A stretch of DNA of 64,000 nucleotides from Legionella saoudiensis (GTDB taxonomy: Bacteria; Pseudomonadota; Gammaproteobacteria; Legionellales; Legionellaceae): positions 1,364,001-1,428,000 of the forward strand of contig NZ_LN901324.1 in NCBI RefSeq assembly GCF_001465875.1, in the 5' to 3' direction. Under the pieces are notes generated by a model that had not been told where the DNA came from, made no database searches, and was given only the letters and a program-made list of their open reading frames with translations. The translations under genes were made by a program, and so were the position numbers. Position 1 is the stretch's first letter. Each line of letters begins with the position of its first letter. Below, in pieces: positions 18,984 through 27,174 of this stretch.

Positions 18984-19122
18984 TAATGGCACTTACTTAA
19001 GGGATTTTGTAGGCCTGGCGCTGTGCAAGCCCAGCGCCGAGGCTCAATGCCACATCATGCTGGGCTTCGCGATGCTTAGCACCAGCCTACACTTCATGCT
19101 TGAGCTTAAGTAGATGCCATTA
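18984..19122. repeat. Long imperfect palindrome, dispersed repeat family 2
   Basis: Outer arms TAATGGCACTTACTTAAG and CTTAAGTAGATGCCATTA bracket inner arms (gtaggcctgg at 19009 and ccagcctac at 19082) with GCCCAGC/GCTGGGC stems inside. The inner part matches a second copy at 51270-51339. The nested-palindrome structure with near-identical ends resembles a small non-autonomous mobile or structural repeat. Confidence 0.55.
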
Positions 19123-19134
19123 TGCTCGCGCGAA

Positions 19135-19314
19135 TTATAACTTATCTTTTTCTTCCAACGATATAACCCGAGCCTCATGCTCTAACATAACTGGAATGTC
19201 TCCATGAATCGGAAAAGCTAAACGGTCAAATTTACAAATCAATTCATTTTTCTTATTAATCAGCTTGCCTTTACATAAAGGGCAAACCAAAATCTCCAAT
19301 AATTTTTTATCCAC
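19135..19314 (-). CDS. Trm112/YcaR family small protein
   Basis: A 59-residue protein of the UPF0434/Trm112 family. Leu-rich start [13 protein letters not shown] with two of the metal-binding cysteines, then [13 protein letters not shown] and the G-D-I-P-V-M-L motif that defines the family. Relatives bind zinc and act as partners of methyltransferases; the bacterial role is poorly defined. The start is GTG at 19314, six bases after GGAG, giving M-D-K-K-L-L-E like E. coli YcaR. A TTG one codon earlier is too close to the site. It is the last gene of the minus-strand fdxA-yoaA-tsaB run. Confidence 0.88.
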   Translation of the reverse strand: MDKKLLEILVCPLCKGKLINKKNELICKFDRLAFPIHGDIPVMLEHEARVISLEEKDKL

Positions 19315-19333
19315 CAAGATCTCCTTTACTCAT

Positions 19334-19999
19334 TTAAGAGTTCTTATCGTATGTTACTTGATTGCGAACGTATACTGGCTGAGCATCAGCTACAGCAATG
19401 GTAGGTAAGTTTTTAGCCCGTGCCAATTCAATCATTGTTGCAGCATTCGGATAGACAGTTAACCTAGTACTCACTTGAGCTTTTATGACATCAGGAAAGC
19501 CATCCCAATATTCATCGATACCGACCCCGGCAAGTACTATTGGTTGCTGATTAGGTATTGTAATTTCCGTAACCGCATTAACACGTTCTTCTGCGCTATC
19601 GTGTGCCTGGGGGTAATAAGCCCAATACATTTCGTGCATGCGTGCATCTAAAACTGCTAATATAGGTGAGGCTGCTTGCCCTGTCTGTTGCTGTGCGCCC
19701 CAAGCAATTGTAGCCAAACTACTTACTGGAATTAGCCCCAAATCATGAGCATAAGCCAAGCCTTTAGCAACGCTGCAGGCAATACGCAAACCCGTAAAAC
19801 TACCGGGCCCACAACCAAAAATAATACCATCAAGCTGAGTCATTGATATATTTGCCTTCGCTAATAACTCATCGATCATAGGCAGCAATAATTGTGCATG
19901 GGTTCGTTGTGTCCCTTGCTCTTGATGCAAGAGCTCATCACCAAACGACACTGCAATACTTGCTTGTTCAGTTGATGTATCAATCGCTAACAGTTTCAT
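19334..19999 (-). CDS. tsaB: tRNA threonylcarbamoyladenosine biosynthesis protein TsaB
   Basis: TsaB is the dimerising partner of TsaD in making t6A at position 37 of ANN-decoding tRNAs. The 221-residue sequence opens with L-A-I-D-T-S-T-E-Q-A-S-I-A-V, the ASKHA first strand. It then has H-A-Q-L-L-L-P-M-I and G-P-G-S-F-T-G-L-R-I near residue 65-75, the hallmark of the family. It overlaps the end of the helicase gene by 20 bases, which suggests translational coupling, and is followed after 19 bases by the ycaR-like gene. Confidence 0.95.
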   Translation of the reverse strand: MKLLAIDTSTEQASIAVSFGDELLHQEQGTQRTHAQLLLPMIDELLAKANISMTQLDGIIFGCGPGSFTGLRIACSVAKGLAYAHDLGLIPVSSLATIAWGAQQQTGQAASPILAVLDARMHEMYWAYYPQAHDSAEERVNAVTEITIPNQQPIVLAGVGIDEYWDGFPDVIKAQVSTRLTVYPNAATMIELARAKNLPTIAVADAQPVYVRNQVTYDKNS

Positions 20000-21830
20000 A
20001 ATCCAATGCCAACTCTCTAATAAATTTTAAAACTTTTTGTTCATCACGCGTTTTGGGAAGCCTGGGTAAACTGGCTAAAATACGGCGACCATACTCTCTG
20101 CCGGTTAAGCGGGGATCGGCTATAACCAAGATTCCTTTGTCCGTATTATCCCGAATCAAGCGCCCCACTCCTTGTTTCAATGCGATTACCGCATTGGGTA
20201 ACGATAATTCATCAAACCCAGATAATCCTTTTTCTTTTAAATAAGCCATTCTTCCCCGAGTAACAGGGTCAACTGGACTGGAAAAAGGTAATTTATCAAT
20301 AATAACACAAGAAAGGGCTTCCCCCTTAACATCAACCCCTTCCCAAAAGGTGGCTGTCCCTAATAAAACCGCATTCCCTAATTGGCGAAAACGTTCAAGC
20401 AAAATAGGCTTTGCTTCTGTCCCTTGAATTAATATCGGGTAGTTTAAGACACCGTCCATCATTTGAGCAACCTGTTTTAAGGCTTTATGGCTAGTAAACA
20501 AAAAAAAGCAGCGTCCCCCCAGTTCCTCAATAACTGGCAGGACTCGTTTAAGCAGTAAATCATAGTAATTTTGATTTTTAGGATCAGGTAGTCCCCGGGG
20601 TAAATAAAGTAAGGCTTGCTCTTGATAATCAAAAGGACTAGGTAAGAGTATGGTTTTCGCTTCATCTAATCCGAGAGGCTTACAAAAACACTCAAATGAG
20701 TCCGCCATAGTTAAGGTCGCCGATGTAAAAACATAGGTGCAGGATTGTTTTTTGAGTAACTGCCTAAAGGGCTCTGCAACAGCATAAGGAGTTGCATGGA
20801 ATACTAAGGTATTTTTAAAACGCTCTAACCAGCGAATTTTATCATTTTGTGCCTGCGTAAACAGTTGCAGTATGGCACCAAACTCTTCTAAACGTTCTTT
20901 GCAGCGAACTAAACCAGGCTTTTCGGCAATCGCCTCGGCATCAAAGCATTCCAGCAATTCATTTTGCAAATTCAGCCAATTATCCCAAATTCCCATAAAG
21001 GCTTTATTGCGTTTGAGCTCTTCCCAACTACTGCGCTCGTCTAAAGCAGATACATGCATCATTAACTCATCCATAAGCTTATCTGCTTTAAAACTTAGTG
21101 CTTTTAATGGTTGATTCGCTAAATCAATTGCTGGCCACTCGCGGATTACATCATCAATTAAATCACGAAATTGGCGGGTACCAATCCGTTCGCCATTAAA
21201 ATGGGTGGCAATTTCAGCCAATTGATGGGCTTCGTCAAAGATAACTACATCAACACCAGGTAATAATTCCCCAAAACCCTCATCTTTCAAACGTGAGTCA
21301 GCGAAAAATAGGTGATGGTTAATTACCACTACATCAGCAGTCAAGGCACGTTTACGTGCTTTTACCAAAAAACAGTCTTCATAATTAGGGCATTCCACCC
21401 CTAAACAATTATCAACAGTCGAGGTAACATAAGGCCATACCGGGGAGTCTTCGCTTAATTCAGGTAATTCGGAACGATCACCTAACTTCATTTGTGAGAG
21501 CTTACTACGCACATGAGCAACCTCATGAGCGCATTGCGGGCTTTGAAATTGCCCTTCTTCGGCATGCAGCTCAACCCGGTGTTGACAAATATAATTTGCT
21601 CTACCTTTTAAATTTTGAATGCGTGTAGAAAGACCTAAAGCCCGTACTAAAGTAGGCAAGTCTTTTTGATAAAGCTGATCTTGTAAGGTTTTTGTTGCTG
21701 TAGAAATGAGTGCTTTCTTGCCACTAAGTAAGCAAGGCAATAAATAGGCAAAGGTTTTACCAGTCCCAGTTCCAGCCTCAGCAACTAAAATAGATTTATC
21801 CTCAATCGCCTGGGCAATAGCTGCAGCCAA
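19980..21830 (-). CDS. yoaA: DinG/YoaA-type ATP-dependent helicase (N terminus disrupted or non-standard start)
   Basis: An XPD-like superfamily 2 helicase. Walker A A-G-T-G-T-G-K-T lies near residue 18. Four cysteines in the region C-L-G-V-E-C-P-N-Y-E-D-C-F fit the Fe-S cluster domain. V-I-F-D-E-A-H is the Walker B/DEAH box, and G-V-G-R-L-I-R is motif VI. YoaA works with the polymerase clamp-loader subunit chi in DNA repair. The only usable start, TTG at 21830, leaves the Walker A unusually close to the N terminus. Upstream, the same frame continues to about 21895 with G-R-L-S-T-A-I-P-G-F and A-R-A-P-Q, which matches YoaA, yet contains no ATG, GTG or TTG. Confidence 0.85.
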   Translation of the reverse strand: MAAAIAQAIEDKSILVAEAGTGTGKTFAYLLPCLLSGKKALISTATKTLQDQLYQKDLPTLVRALGLSTRIQNLKGRANYICQHRVELHAEEGQFQSPQCAHEVAHVRSKLSQMKLGDRSELPELSEDSPVWPYVTSTVDNCLGVECPNYEDCFLVKARKRALTADVVVINHHLFFADSRLKDEGFGELLPGVDVVIFDEAHQLAEIATHFNGERIGTRQFRDLIDDVIREWPAIDLANQPLKALSFKADKLMDELMMHVSALDERSSWEELKRNKAFMGIWDNWLNLQNELLECFDAEAIAEKPGLVRCKERLEEFGAILQLFTQAQNDKIRWLERFKNTLVFHATPYAVAEPFRQLLKKQSCTYVFTSATLTMADSFECFCKPLGLDEAKTILLPSPFDYQEQALLYLPRGLPDPKNQNYYDLLLKRVLPVIEELGGRCFFLFTSHKALKQVAQMMDGVLNYPILIQGTEAKPILLERFRQLGNAVLLGTATFWEGVDVKGEALSCVIIDKLPFSSPVDPVTRGRMAYLKEKGLSGFDELSLPNAVIALKQGVGRLIRDNTDKGILVIADPRLTGREYGRRILASLPRLPKTRDEQKVLKFIRELALDYETVSD

Positions 21831-21934
21831 ATCAGTCTGAGGGGCTCTTGCTATAAACCCTGGGATGGCAGTTGAAAGCCGGCCCTTTTCACTTAGATTG
21901 TACCGGCATGATTCGCTAAGAGAAGTAATTTCGA

Positions 21935-22261
21935 CTACTCTTCTTGTAAGTATTGCAGCTTATCAGTTACATCGTCCCAATCTTTTGCATCTTCTGGGGC
22001 ATCTTTTTTAACAGTAATATTAGGCCATTTTTGTGCAAGTCGAGCATTGATCTCTTTAAACTGCTGTTGCTCATCAGTTAAATCATCTTCTGAAACTATC
22101 GCATTCACCGGGCACTCGGGTTCACATAATGCACAATCAATGCATTCATCAGGATGAATAACTAAAAAATTAGGTCCTTCGTAAAAACAATCCACAGGGC
22201 AGACTTCAACACAGTCTGTGTACTTACAACGAATGCAACTTTCAGTTACAACAAAAGTCAT
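21935..22261 (-). CDS. fdxA: Ferredoxin FdxA, seven-iron type
   Basis: A 108-residue ferredoxin with two cluster regions. The N-terminal [14 protein letters not shown] arrangement with a longer spacing fits the [3Fe-4S] site, and [12 protein letters not shown] is the classic [4Fe-4S] motif. A C-terminal extension of about 50 residues is typical of the Azotobacter FdI/FdxA group. It serves as a cytoplasmic electron carrier. It lies upstream of the helicase gene on the same strand; about 100 bases separate its stop from the helicase's TTG. Confidence 0.95.
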   Translation of the reverse strand: MTFVVTESCIRCKYTDCVEVCPVDCFYEGPNFLVIHPDECIDCALCEPECPVNAIVSEDDLTDEQQQFKEINARLAQKWPNITVKKDAPEDAKDWDDVTDKLQYLQEE

Positions 22262-22503
22262 GATAAACCTTCAAGATGGGAACAGAGAATAGGTGTTATT
22301 AAAGCATAAAACCAGCTATTGGTGGTAGTAATTATCTTCTACCGACGCTCAAATTTAATCAGATAAGATTATGCAATTTAAAATTGAAAAATAATCACTG
22401 TGATCTTGAATAATACATTCCACTGTGTTAAATTTAGTCAATTTTATTTTTGAGGCCCAATTAGGACCTTTTTGTACCATTATCGCTTTTTGTTGGAGCA
22501 CCA

Positions 22504-25500
22504 ATGACTCAGTTAAACCCTCTATTTGATGAAACAAATAGTCCTGAAATTCAAAAACTTATAGTCAAGTTTAATGAAACCCCTAAAGAGAATGATCTTG
22601 AACGAATTTTTTATCTGCAAAAAATTAACTTTTTACTAAAGCATACTGTGGCAGATGCCGATTTAACTCGCTGGATTAATGCCGACGCAAGAGAAAAAGG
22701 AACTTGGCAGGCAATTTTAGTTTCCTATGAAATTAATCCCCACGCCGAGCCTTTGTTACAAGCTACTCAATTTGCCAATGTAGTCGCACATAGTGCAGAG
22801 CGACCTGCCGCACGCACAGAGGAAAGCGCGCAGAAATTAACAGAAGCACTCAGCCAGCTATTAAAACAAGATCTGCCTTTTGAACGCTGCAAAACCCAGT
22901 TCCTTGAACTAAACTACCGTATAAGCCAAGTATTTGCACAGCTCGATAATCCTTATAACCGATTTGCGCGCGGAAAACTAAAAGTTTTTATTGAACAATT
23001 TAATGCAATTCCTCAAGATGATCACATTCAGCGTATATTTCAGCTACAAAGAATTCAATATCAACTGAACAAAGTAGCTTTAGATCAGCGATTATTTAAT
23101 TGGCGCAACGGCCATCCTGATCGTACAGGCACTTGGGAATCCTTATTAACTACCTATGGTATTGATCCTGATGGTTCTTTTTTATTAAAAAGCGCCCAGT
23201 TTGCAAAAGCGATAAAAAGTAGAATGAGATCTTATCCGTCTTTACCCAAAGATGAAGCTTATAATGATGTCTACAAACTGATGCAACAACGAGATGAACT
23301 CCTGGAGAAACCATCCCTTGAGGAAAAAGATAAAACTTTATACATTGCCCTATGCTGTCGCATTGATTATTTGATGGAGCATCAACCTAAACAAAAAGGG
23401 AATAAAGAGAGACACCAAGATTATTTAGCCCAAGCTAAAGATAAGCTCTCTGCAATTAAAGGCCATAGCAAAAAAGTAAGCGAGAAATATAAAACTGCGG
23501 CGTTAGGAGCGCAGCGTGCGAACAATTTTAATTTCACGCTGGACATCCAGATGCTTAAAGAAGAATTTAAAAAGTTTGTGCTGCGCATCGAAGATCGTCC
23601 GGAATTAGAGATTGAACAAAAATTACACTCTTATCAAGTAACCGATTATTTTGCTGATGATGTTGCATTCTCAATGATCCAAGTAAAAGATGAGGATAAT
23701 GATGTCGTCTATAAGCCCATGGTTTTAAGCCAGTTTGCTAATGAAGGCGATATGCGTAGTGTGGCGAAAAGACTGAGAGATAAAACTACCGGCGTTATTC
23801 TTAGCACAGCAAAACATTTCTTTCAAAGAATAAACGACTTTTGCCTCAAATTAAAAGAGGCTGATGTATATCACCCTGATATAAAGTTAAGCAACTTCCT
23901 GGTTCATAATAAGCGGCTCATTGTTGCTGATAGAAAAACCTTTGTTAGTGGAAAGTCTCAACTTGTGTCGAATTTACGTTCCACACCTCAGTATGCACCA
24001 CAAGAATACACTGATTGCCTTAATGAAGATCAAGATGCGTATATCGATACAGCTTACACCACGCGCTTTGATATGGAACAATTTATGGCCTATCAAGTAG
24101 GTATGGCGCTTAAGGAGTTCTTGCTATTAACCAGAATGGATGAGCTGCCCGAAGATTATTGGAGTCCAGATTGCGACATCGAGTCCTATTTTAAAGACGC
24201 TAACCATCAAATTAAGAACTATATTTTACTCATTCGTGAAATGACTCGCCAAGAAGAAGGTCGACGACTTTCTATTAGTCAGATGCAGCAATTATTACTT
24301 ACTATCAATAAACAACCATTCAATTTCTATGAAGATGTGGAGCGAATTCTGCCTTCCGCCTCCATCGGCCTAGAAAAAGAATTCAATGAGATCCAAGCTT
24401 TATTAGGTAATAAAAATCTCAGTAATGAGGAATTATTTAAGCAGGCAAGACCTATCTTCATTCAATTAGCTATTCGTGATCCTCAAGAATATCGCCTCAA
24501 TCGATTTGCCGAAAAGCTTGCAATAAAATGTTATGAGCAATACTCAAAAACTTATTTTTCTAATCTTTCAAAAACGATTGAAAAAACATTATTAGACCAA
24601 GATTGGCCACATGCGAGTTTCGCACAGAAACTTATTCATTACCTATCTTTTGGCTATTTCCGTGTTCCACAGATTACTGAAGTAACCAAAATAAAAATTG
24701 CATTAGATTTTGCAGGAGCAGAGTTCCAATCGCATTTTGTTCCATTTGTATTTTTGCCAGAAGCACACTTACACCATTTGGGAATTAAAAAAGCACAGCA
24801 CGTACTTGAGTTTTTAGAAGCGAATAAGCAGGAAATCAAAACTGCTTTTGCTACTAATATTATGGGAGCAAGCACAGCTCAAAATGGCCTAGCTGAAACA
24901 GAATTAACCCCCAAAAAACACTCAGCAGCATCCCATTTAGATTCAGATGAATCTTTATCTGGAGATGAATCACTTTCAGGTAGTGTTATTCGTCTTGAAA
25001 CAGATGGAGACGAATCACCAACGGGTAGTTTGGTTATTCATGATGATAAAACGGATGGAGACGAATCATTGTCGGGTAGCATTGTTATTCATGATGATAA
25101 AACGAATGAAGACGAATCATTGTCGGGTAGCGTTGTTATTCATGATGATAAAACGAATGGAGATAAATCCCTATTACGCGATAGTATTGCTTCTAATACT
25201 GAGGAGGAGGATGAATCTCTATCAGGTAGTGTTGTTATTCGTCCCTTAGAAGAAGTGGACGGCGAAGATGAAGAATCGTCAAGTAGTGTAGTTATTAACC
25301 CTTCAGCTGATAAGAGTAAAAGTGAAAAACGAGTAAGTTTTCAATTTTTTACAGCGGCTAAGAAAGAACAATCAATCTCATATCAATCAAGAAAAAACTT
25401 TAGATTCTTTAAGAAAAATTCATTACATGGAGTGGGAAGTATTGTACTCAAAGGGGAGCCCCTCGAACTATTAAGGGAAGCTCTTTCTGTGCAAGAACCT

Positions 25501-25533
25501 ACTGCGAGTAATCCAACGCTGGATATCCCTTAA
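22504..25533 (+). CDS. legK7: LegK7-like eukaryotic-type protein kinase, probable Dot/Icm effector
   Basis: A 1009-residue protein with a divergent kinase domain. V-Y-H-P-D-I-K-L-S-N is the catalytic loop with D459 and N464, V-A-D-R-K-T replaces the DFG motif (D476), and T-P-Q-Y-A-P-Q-E-Y resembles the activation-loop/APE end. LegK7 of L. pneumophila is an effector kinase that mimics host Hippo/MST1 and phosphorylates MOB1. The identification rests on the kinase signature and similar gene neighbourhood from memory. The N terminus contains a tandem duplication (about residues 16-85 and 159-228, offset 143). A repetitive acidic/Ser tail spans residues 815-932. There is no signal peptide or membrane helix. 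It is transcribed alone with its own terminator. Confidence 0.7.
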   Translation: MTQLNPLFDETNSPEIQKLIVKFNETPKENDLERIFYLQKINFLLKHTVADADLTRWINADAREKGTWQAILVSYEINPHAEPLLQATQFANVVAHSAERPAARTEESAQKLTEALSQLLKQDLPFERCKTQFLELNYRISQVFAQLDNPYNRFARGKLKVFIEQFNAIPQDDHIQRIFQLQRIQYQLNKVALDQRLFNWRNGHPDRTGTWESLLTTYGIDPDGSFLLKSAQFAKAIKSRMRSYPSLPKDEAYNDVYKLMQQRDELLEKPSLEEKDKTLYIALCCRIDYLMEHQPKQKGNKERHQDYLAQAKDKLSAIKGHSKKVSEKYKTAALGAQRANNFNFTLDIQMLKEEFKKFVLRIEDRPELEIEQKLHSYQVTDYFADDVAFSMIQVKDEDNDVVYKPMVLSQFANEGDMRSVAKRLRDKTTGVILSTAKHFFQRINDFCLKLKEADVYHPDIKLSNFLVHNKRLIVADRKTFVSGKSQLVSNLRSTPQYAPQEYTDCLNEDQDAYIDTAYTTRFDMEQFMAYQVGMALKEFLLLTRMDELPEDYWSPDCDIESYFKDANHQIKNYILLIREMTRQEEGRRLSISQMQQLLLTINKQPFNFYEDVERILPSASIGLEKEFNEIQALLGNKNLSNEELFKQARPIFIQLAIRDPQEYRLNRFAEKLAIKCYEQYSKTYFSNLSKTIEKTLLDQDWPHASFAQKLIHYLSFGYFRVPQITEVTKIKIALDFAGAEFQSHFVPFVFLPEAHLHHLGIKKAQHVLEFLEANKQEIKTAFATNIMGASTAQNGLAETELTPKKHSAASHLDSDESLSGDESLSGSVIRLETDGDESPTGSLVIHDDKTDGDESLSGSIVIHDDKTNEDESLSGSVVIHDDKTNGDKSLLRDSIASNTEEEDESLSGSVVIRPLEEVDGEDEESSSSVVINPSADKSKSEKRVSFQFFTAAKKEQSISYQSRKNFRFFKKNSLHGVGSIVLKGEPLELLREALSVQEPTASNPTLDIP
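24946..25299 (+). repeat. In-frame tandem repeats in the kinase tail
   Basis: About six or seven copies of a degenerate unit near 15-18 codons, with core D-E-S-L-S-G-S-V-V-I-H-D-D-K-T, encode residues 815-932 of the LegK7-like protein. The three central copies (about 25050-25160) are nearly identical at DNA level, so copy number is probably variable between strains. Each unit has acidic residues and serines followed by a short Val/Ile patch. Confidence 0.8.
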
Positions 25534-25550
25534 TAAGATTCTATCCGCTA

Positions 25551-25577
25551 AAGTGCTCAAGGATGAGCGCTTATTTT
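25551..25577 (+). terminator. Intrinsic terminator of the LegK7-like gene
   Basis: An eight-base stem, AAGTGCTC with GAGCGCTT (one G-T pair), is followed by ATTTTT, 17 bases after the stop codon. Confidence 0.75.
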
Positions 25578-25775
25578 TAATAAACTCAATAAGTTAGATA
25601 AAGAAAAAAACAAGGAAGTCTTACAGTTCAGGTCAACAAGTTATATCATACGTGTTTTCCAGTTATATTTAGCAATGCTTTAAAAATTGTCTATATTATA
25701 AATAAGTTGGTCTTTTCAAACTTAACTTATACATAAGGCAGACAGCATAAAGTATATTGAATAAATGGAGTTATT

Positions 25776-26333
25776 ATGCCAATACATGAACGACGACAAC
25801 ACTTCCGTATCGAAGATTATATATACTTTAATTACCGAATTATGGAACCCGGGGAAATGTGTTCGGATAGAGCCGTTGTTGATGAATTATTGGGTAAAAA
25901 TGGACAGCGCTATTTAGAAGCCTCACATTATTTTCAAAATATTGATTACGAGTTAGCTGAGCTCACCCAGGCAATTGCCCTAAAGGACCCGGCTTTAGCC
26001 CATTATCTTAATCTATTAAATACCAAAATAGACTATCTGTCTCGACAAATGTTGATGACAAATACCATTCAAATGCGTAAAGTAAACATTAGTCTTGGCG
26101 GCATGGCATTTAAAACAACAGAACTGATTAAAGAAAAAACCAATTTAAAGATGGTTATCTACACTAAGCCCAAAATGATCCCCATTATTTTGGAAGCAAC
26201 TGTGGTTTACAGCCAATATCAAAGTGAACACCACTATCGTACTGCAGTGACATTTAATGGCCTAACCGATGAACAAGAGCAAATTTTATCCCAGCATATT
26301 TTGCTAGGACAAGTAAAAACCCGCTCCGACTAA
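25776..26333 (+). CDS. PilZ-domain protein
   Basis: A 185-residue protein with the two c-di-GMP-binding signatures of PilZ domains. E-R-R-Q-H-F-R at residues 5-11 corresponds to R-x-x-x-R. N-I-S-L-G-G-M-A-F near residue 105 corresponds to D/N-x-S-x-x-G. An unusual helical insert of about 80 residues separates the two motifs, so it is not a minimal PilZ. It may link c-di-GMP levels to motility, pili or another output; the target is unknown. A GGAG site lies before the ATG. Signature positions are clear, but ligand binding is inferred. Confidence 0.75.
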   Translation: MPIHERRQHFRIEDYIYFNYRIMEPGEMCSDRAVVDELLGKNGQRYLEASHYFQNIDYELAELTQAIALKDPALAHYLNLLNTKIDYLSRQMLMTNTIQMRKVNISLGGMAFKTTELIKEKTNLKMVIYTKPKMIPIILEATVVYSQYQSEHHYRTAVTFNGLTDEQEQILSQHILLGQVKTRSD

Positions 26334-26380
26334 AAGGTTACAAAATTAGTGAATACGCAGTAAACTACCTTCTTAAATTT

Positions 26381-26408
26381 AATAGGTCCCTAACCTTTGC
26401 GACCTATT
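26381..26408. terminator. Hairpin after the PilZ gene
   Basis: A perfect eight-base stem, AATAGGTC with GACCTATT, encloses a 12-base loop about 50 bases after the PilZ stop. There is no strong T tract. Confidence 0.4.
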
Positions 26409-26473
26409 AATTACATGAATCACTCCCCAAATATTCTACTTAAAGAAATATAACTGCTATATGAGGTAAAATT

Positions 26474-26740
26474 ATGACTAGAATCATACATTGCTGTAAA
26501 TTAAAGCGTGATGCTGAAGGTATGCTAAAAGCCCCCTTCCCTGGCGCTCTAGGTGAGCGAATTTTTAATGAAGTATCAAAAGAAGCCTGGAACATGTGGT
26601 TATCCCATCAAACCATGCTGATCAATGAATATCGCTTAAATCTGCTTGAACCCAGATCAAGAGAGTTTCTAAAAGAAGAAATGCAAAAATATTTCTTTGG
26701 CGAAGGCTCTGAAAAACCTGCTGGATATACTCCAAATTAA
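26474..26740 (+). CDS. yggX: Probable Fe(2+)-trafficking protein YggX
   Basis: An 88-residue member of the YggX family: T-R-I-I-H-C-C-K-L at the start with the conserved Cys, then [29 protein letters not shown] and the E-x-M-x-K-Y-F-F-G end. YggX helps protect Fe-S clusters and DNA from oxidative damage and is OxyR/SoxR-linked in enterics. A GAGG site precedes the ATG. It sits directly before the tRNA-Phe gene. mutY, its partner in many gamma-proteobacteria, is absent here. Confidence 0.95.
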   Translation: MTRIIHCCKLKRDAEGMLKAPFPGALGERIFNEVSKEAWNMWLSHQTMLINEYRLNLLEPRSREFLKEEMQKYFFGEGSEKPAGYTPN

Positions 26741-26811
26741 TCCATTTTGGAAGATAAAAACCCAAATTGTTAAGTGGCCTCAGATTTTTTCATAAAAAAT
26801 GAAATCAATGC

Positions 26812-26840
26812 TTGACTCTAAGGCCATATAAGGGTTTAAT
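26812..26840 (+). promoter_or_regulatory. Sigma-70 promoter of tRNA-Phe
   Basis: A TTGACT -35 box, a 17-base spacer and a TTTAAT -10 box are followed by a GC-rich discriminator (gcatcccg), as at stringently controlled stable-RNA promoters, 12 bases before the mature tRNA. Confidence 0.6.
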
Positions 26841-26852
26841 GCATCCCGTTGG

Positions 26853-26928
26853 GGCCAGATAGCTCAGTCGGTAGAGCAGAGGATTGAAAATCCTCGTGTC
26901 GGCGGTTCGATTCCGTCTCTGGCCACCA
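26853..26928 (+). tRNA. tRNA-Phe (GAA)
   Basis: A 76-base cloverleaf. The acceptor arm GGCCAGA pairs with TCTGGCC, a D arm with AGCTCAGTCGGTAGAGC follows, the anticodon loop contains GAA within ttGAAaa, and GGTTCGATTCC forms the T arm. The 3' CCA is encoded. It is an isolated tRNA gene. Confidence 0.97.
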
Positions 26929-27174
26929 TCAAAGTTAATCTCTCCTGGTGACTCCTTCCAACGTTTTTATTGCTCTTATTAATTTTTATTTAGCCATCAG
27001 ACATCAATATCTCTTTTTTCCCTGCCAACTAATGCCATAAATTGCTCCCTAGCCCTCTCCTAATATTTATTAGCAGTAGCATTTGTCCAAAAGAGCACAA
27101 AGATCAAATATTGACCATAAAGGTGATTTTTAATATACTTGTATTGTATGTATTTTATTTCTAGGAGTGCAATT

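Noticed and set aside
22262-22503. PmrA or CpxR box upstream of the LegK7-like gene
   Set aside because: No tandem TTAATATT or GTAAA repeat with correct spacing could be found.
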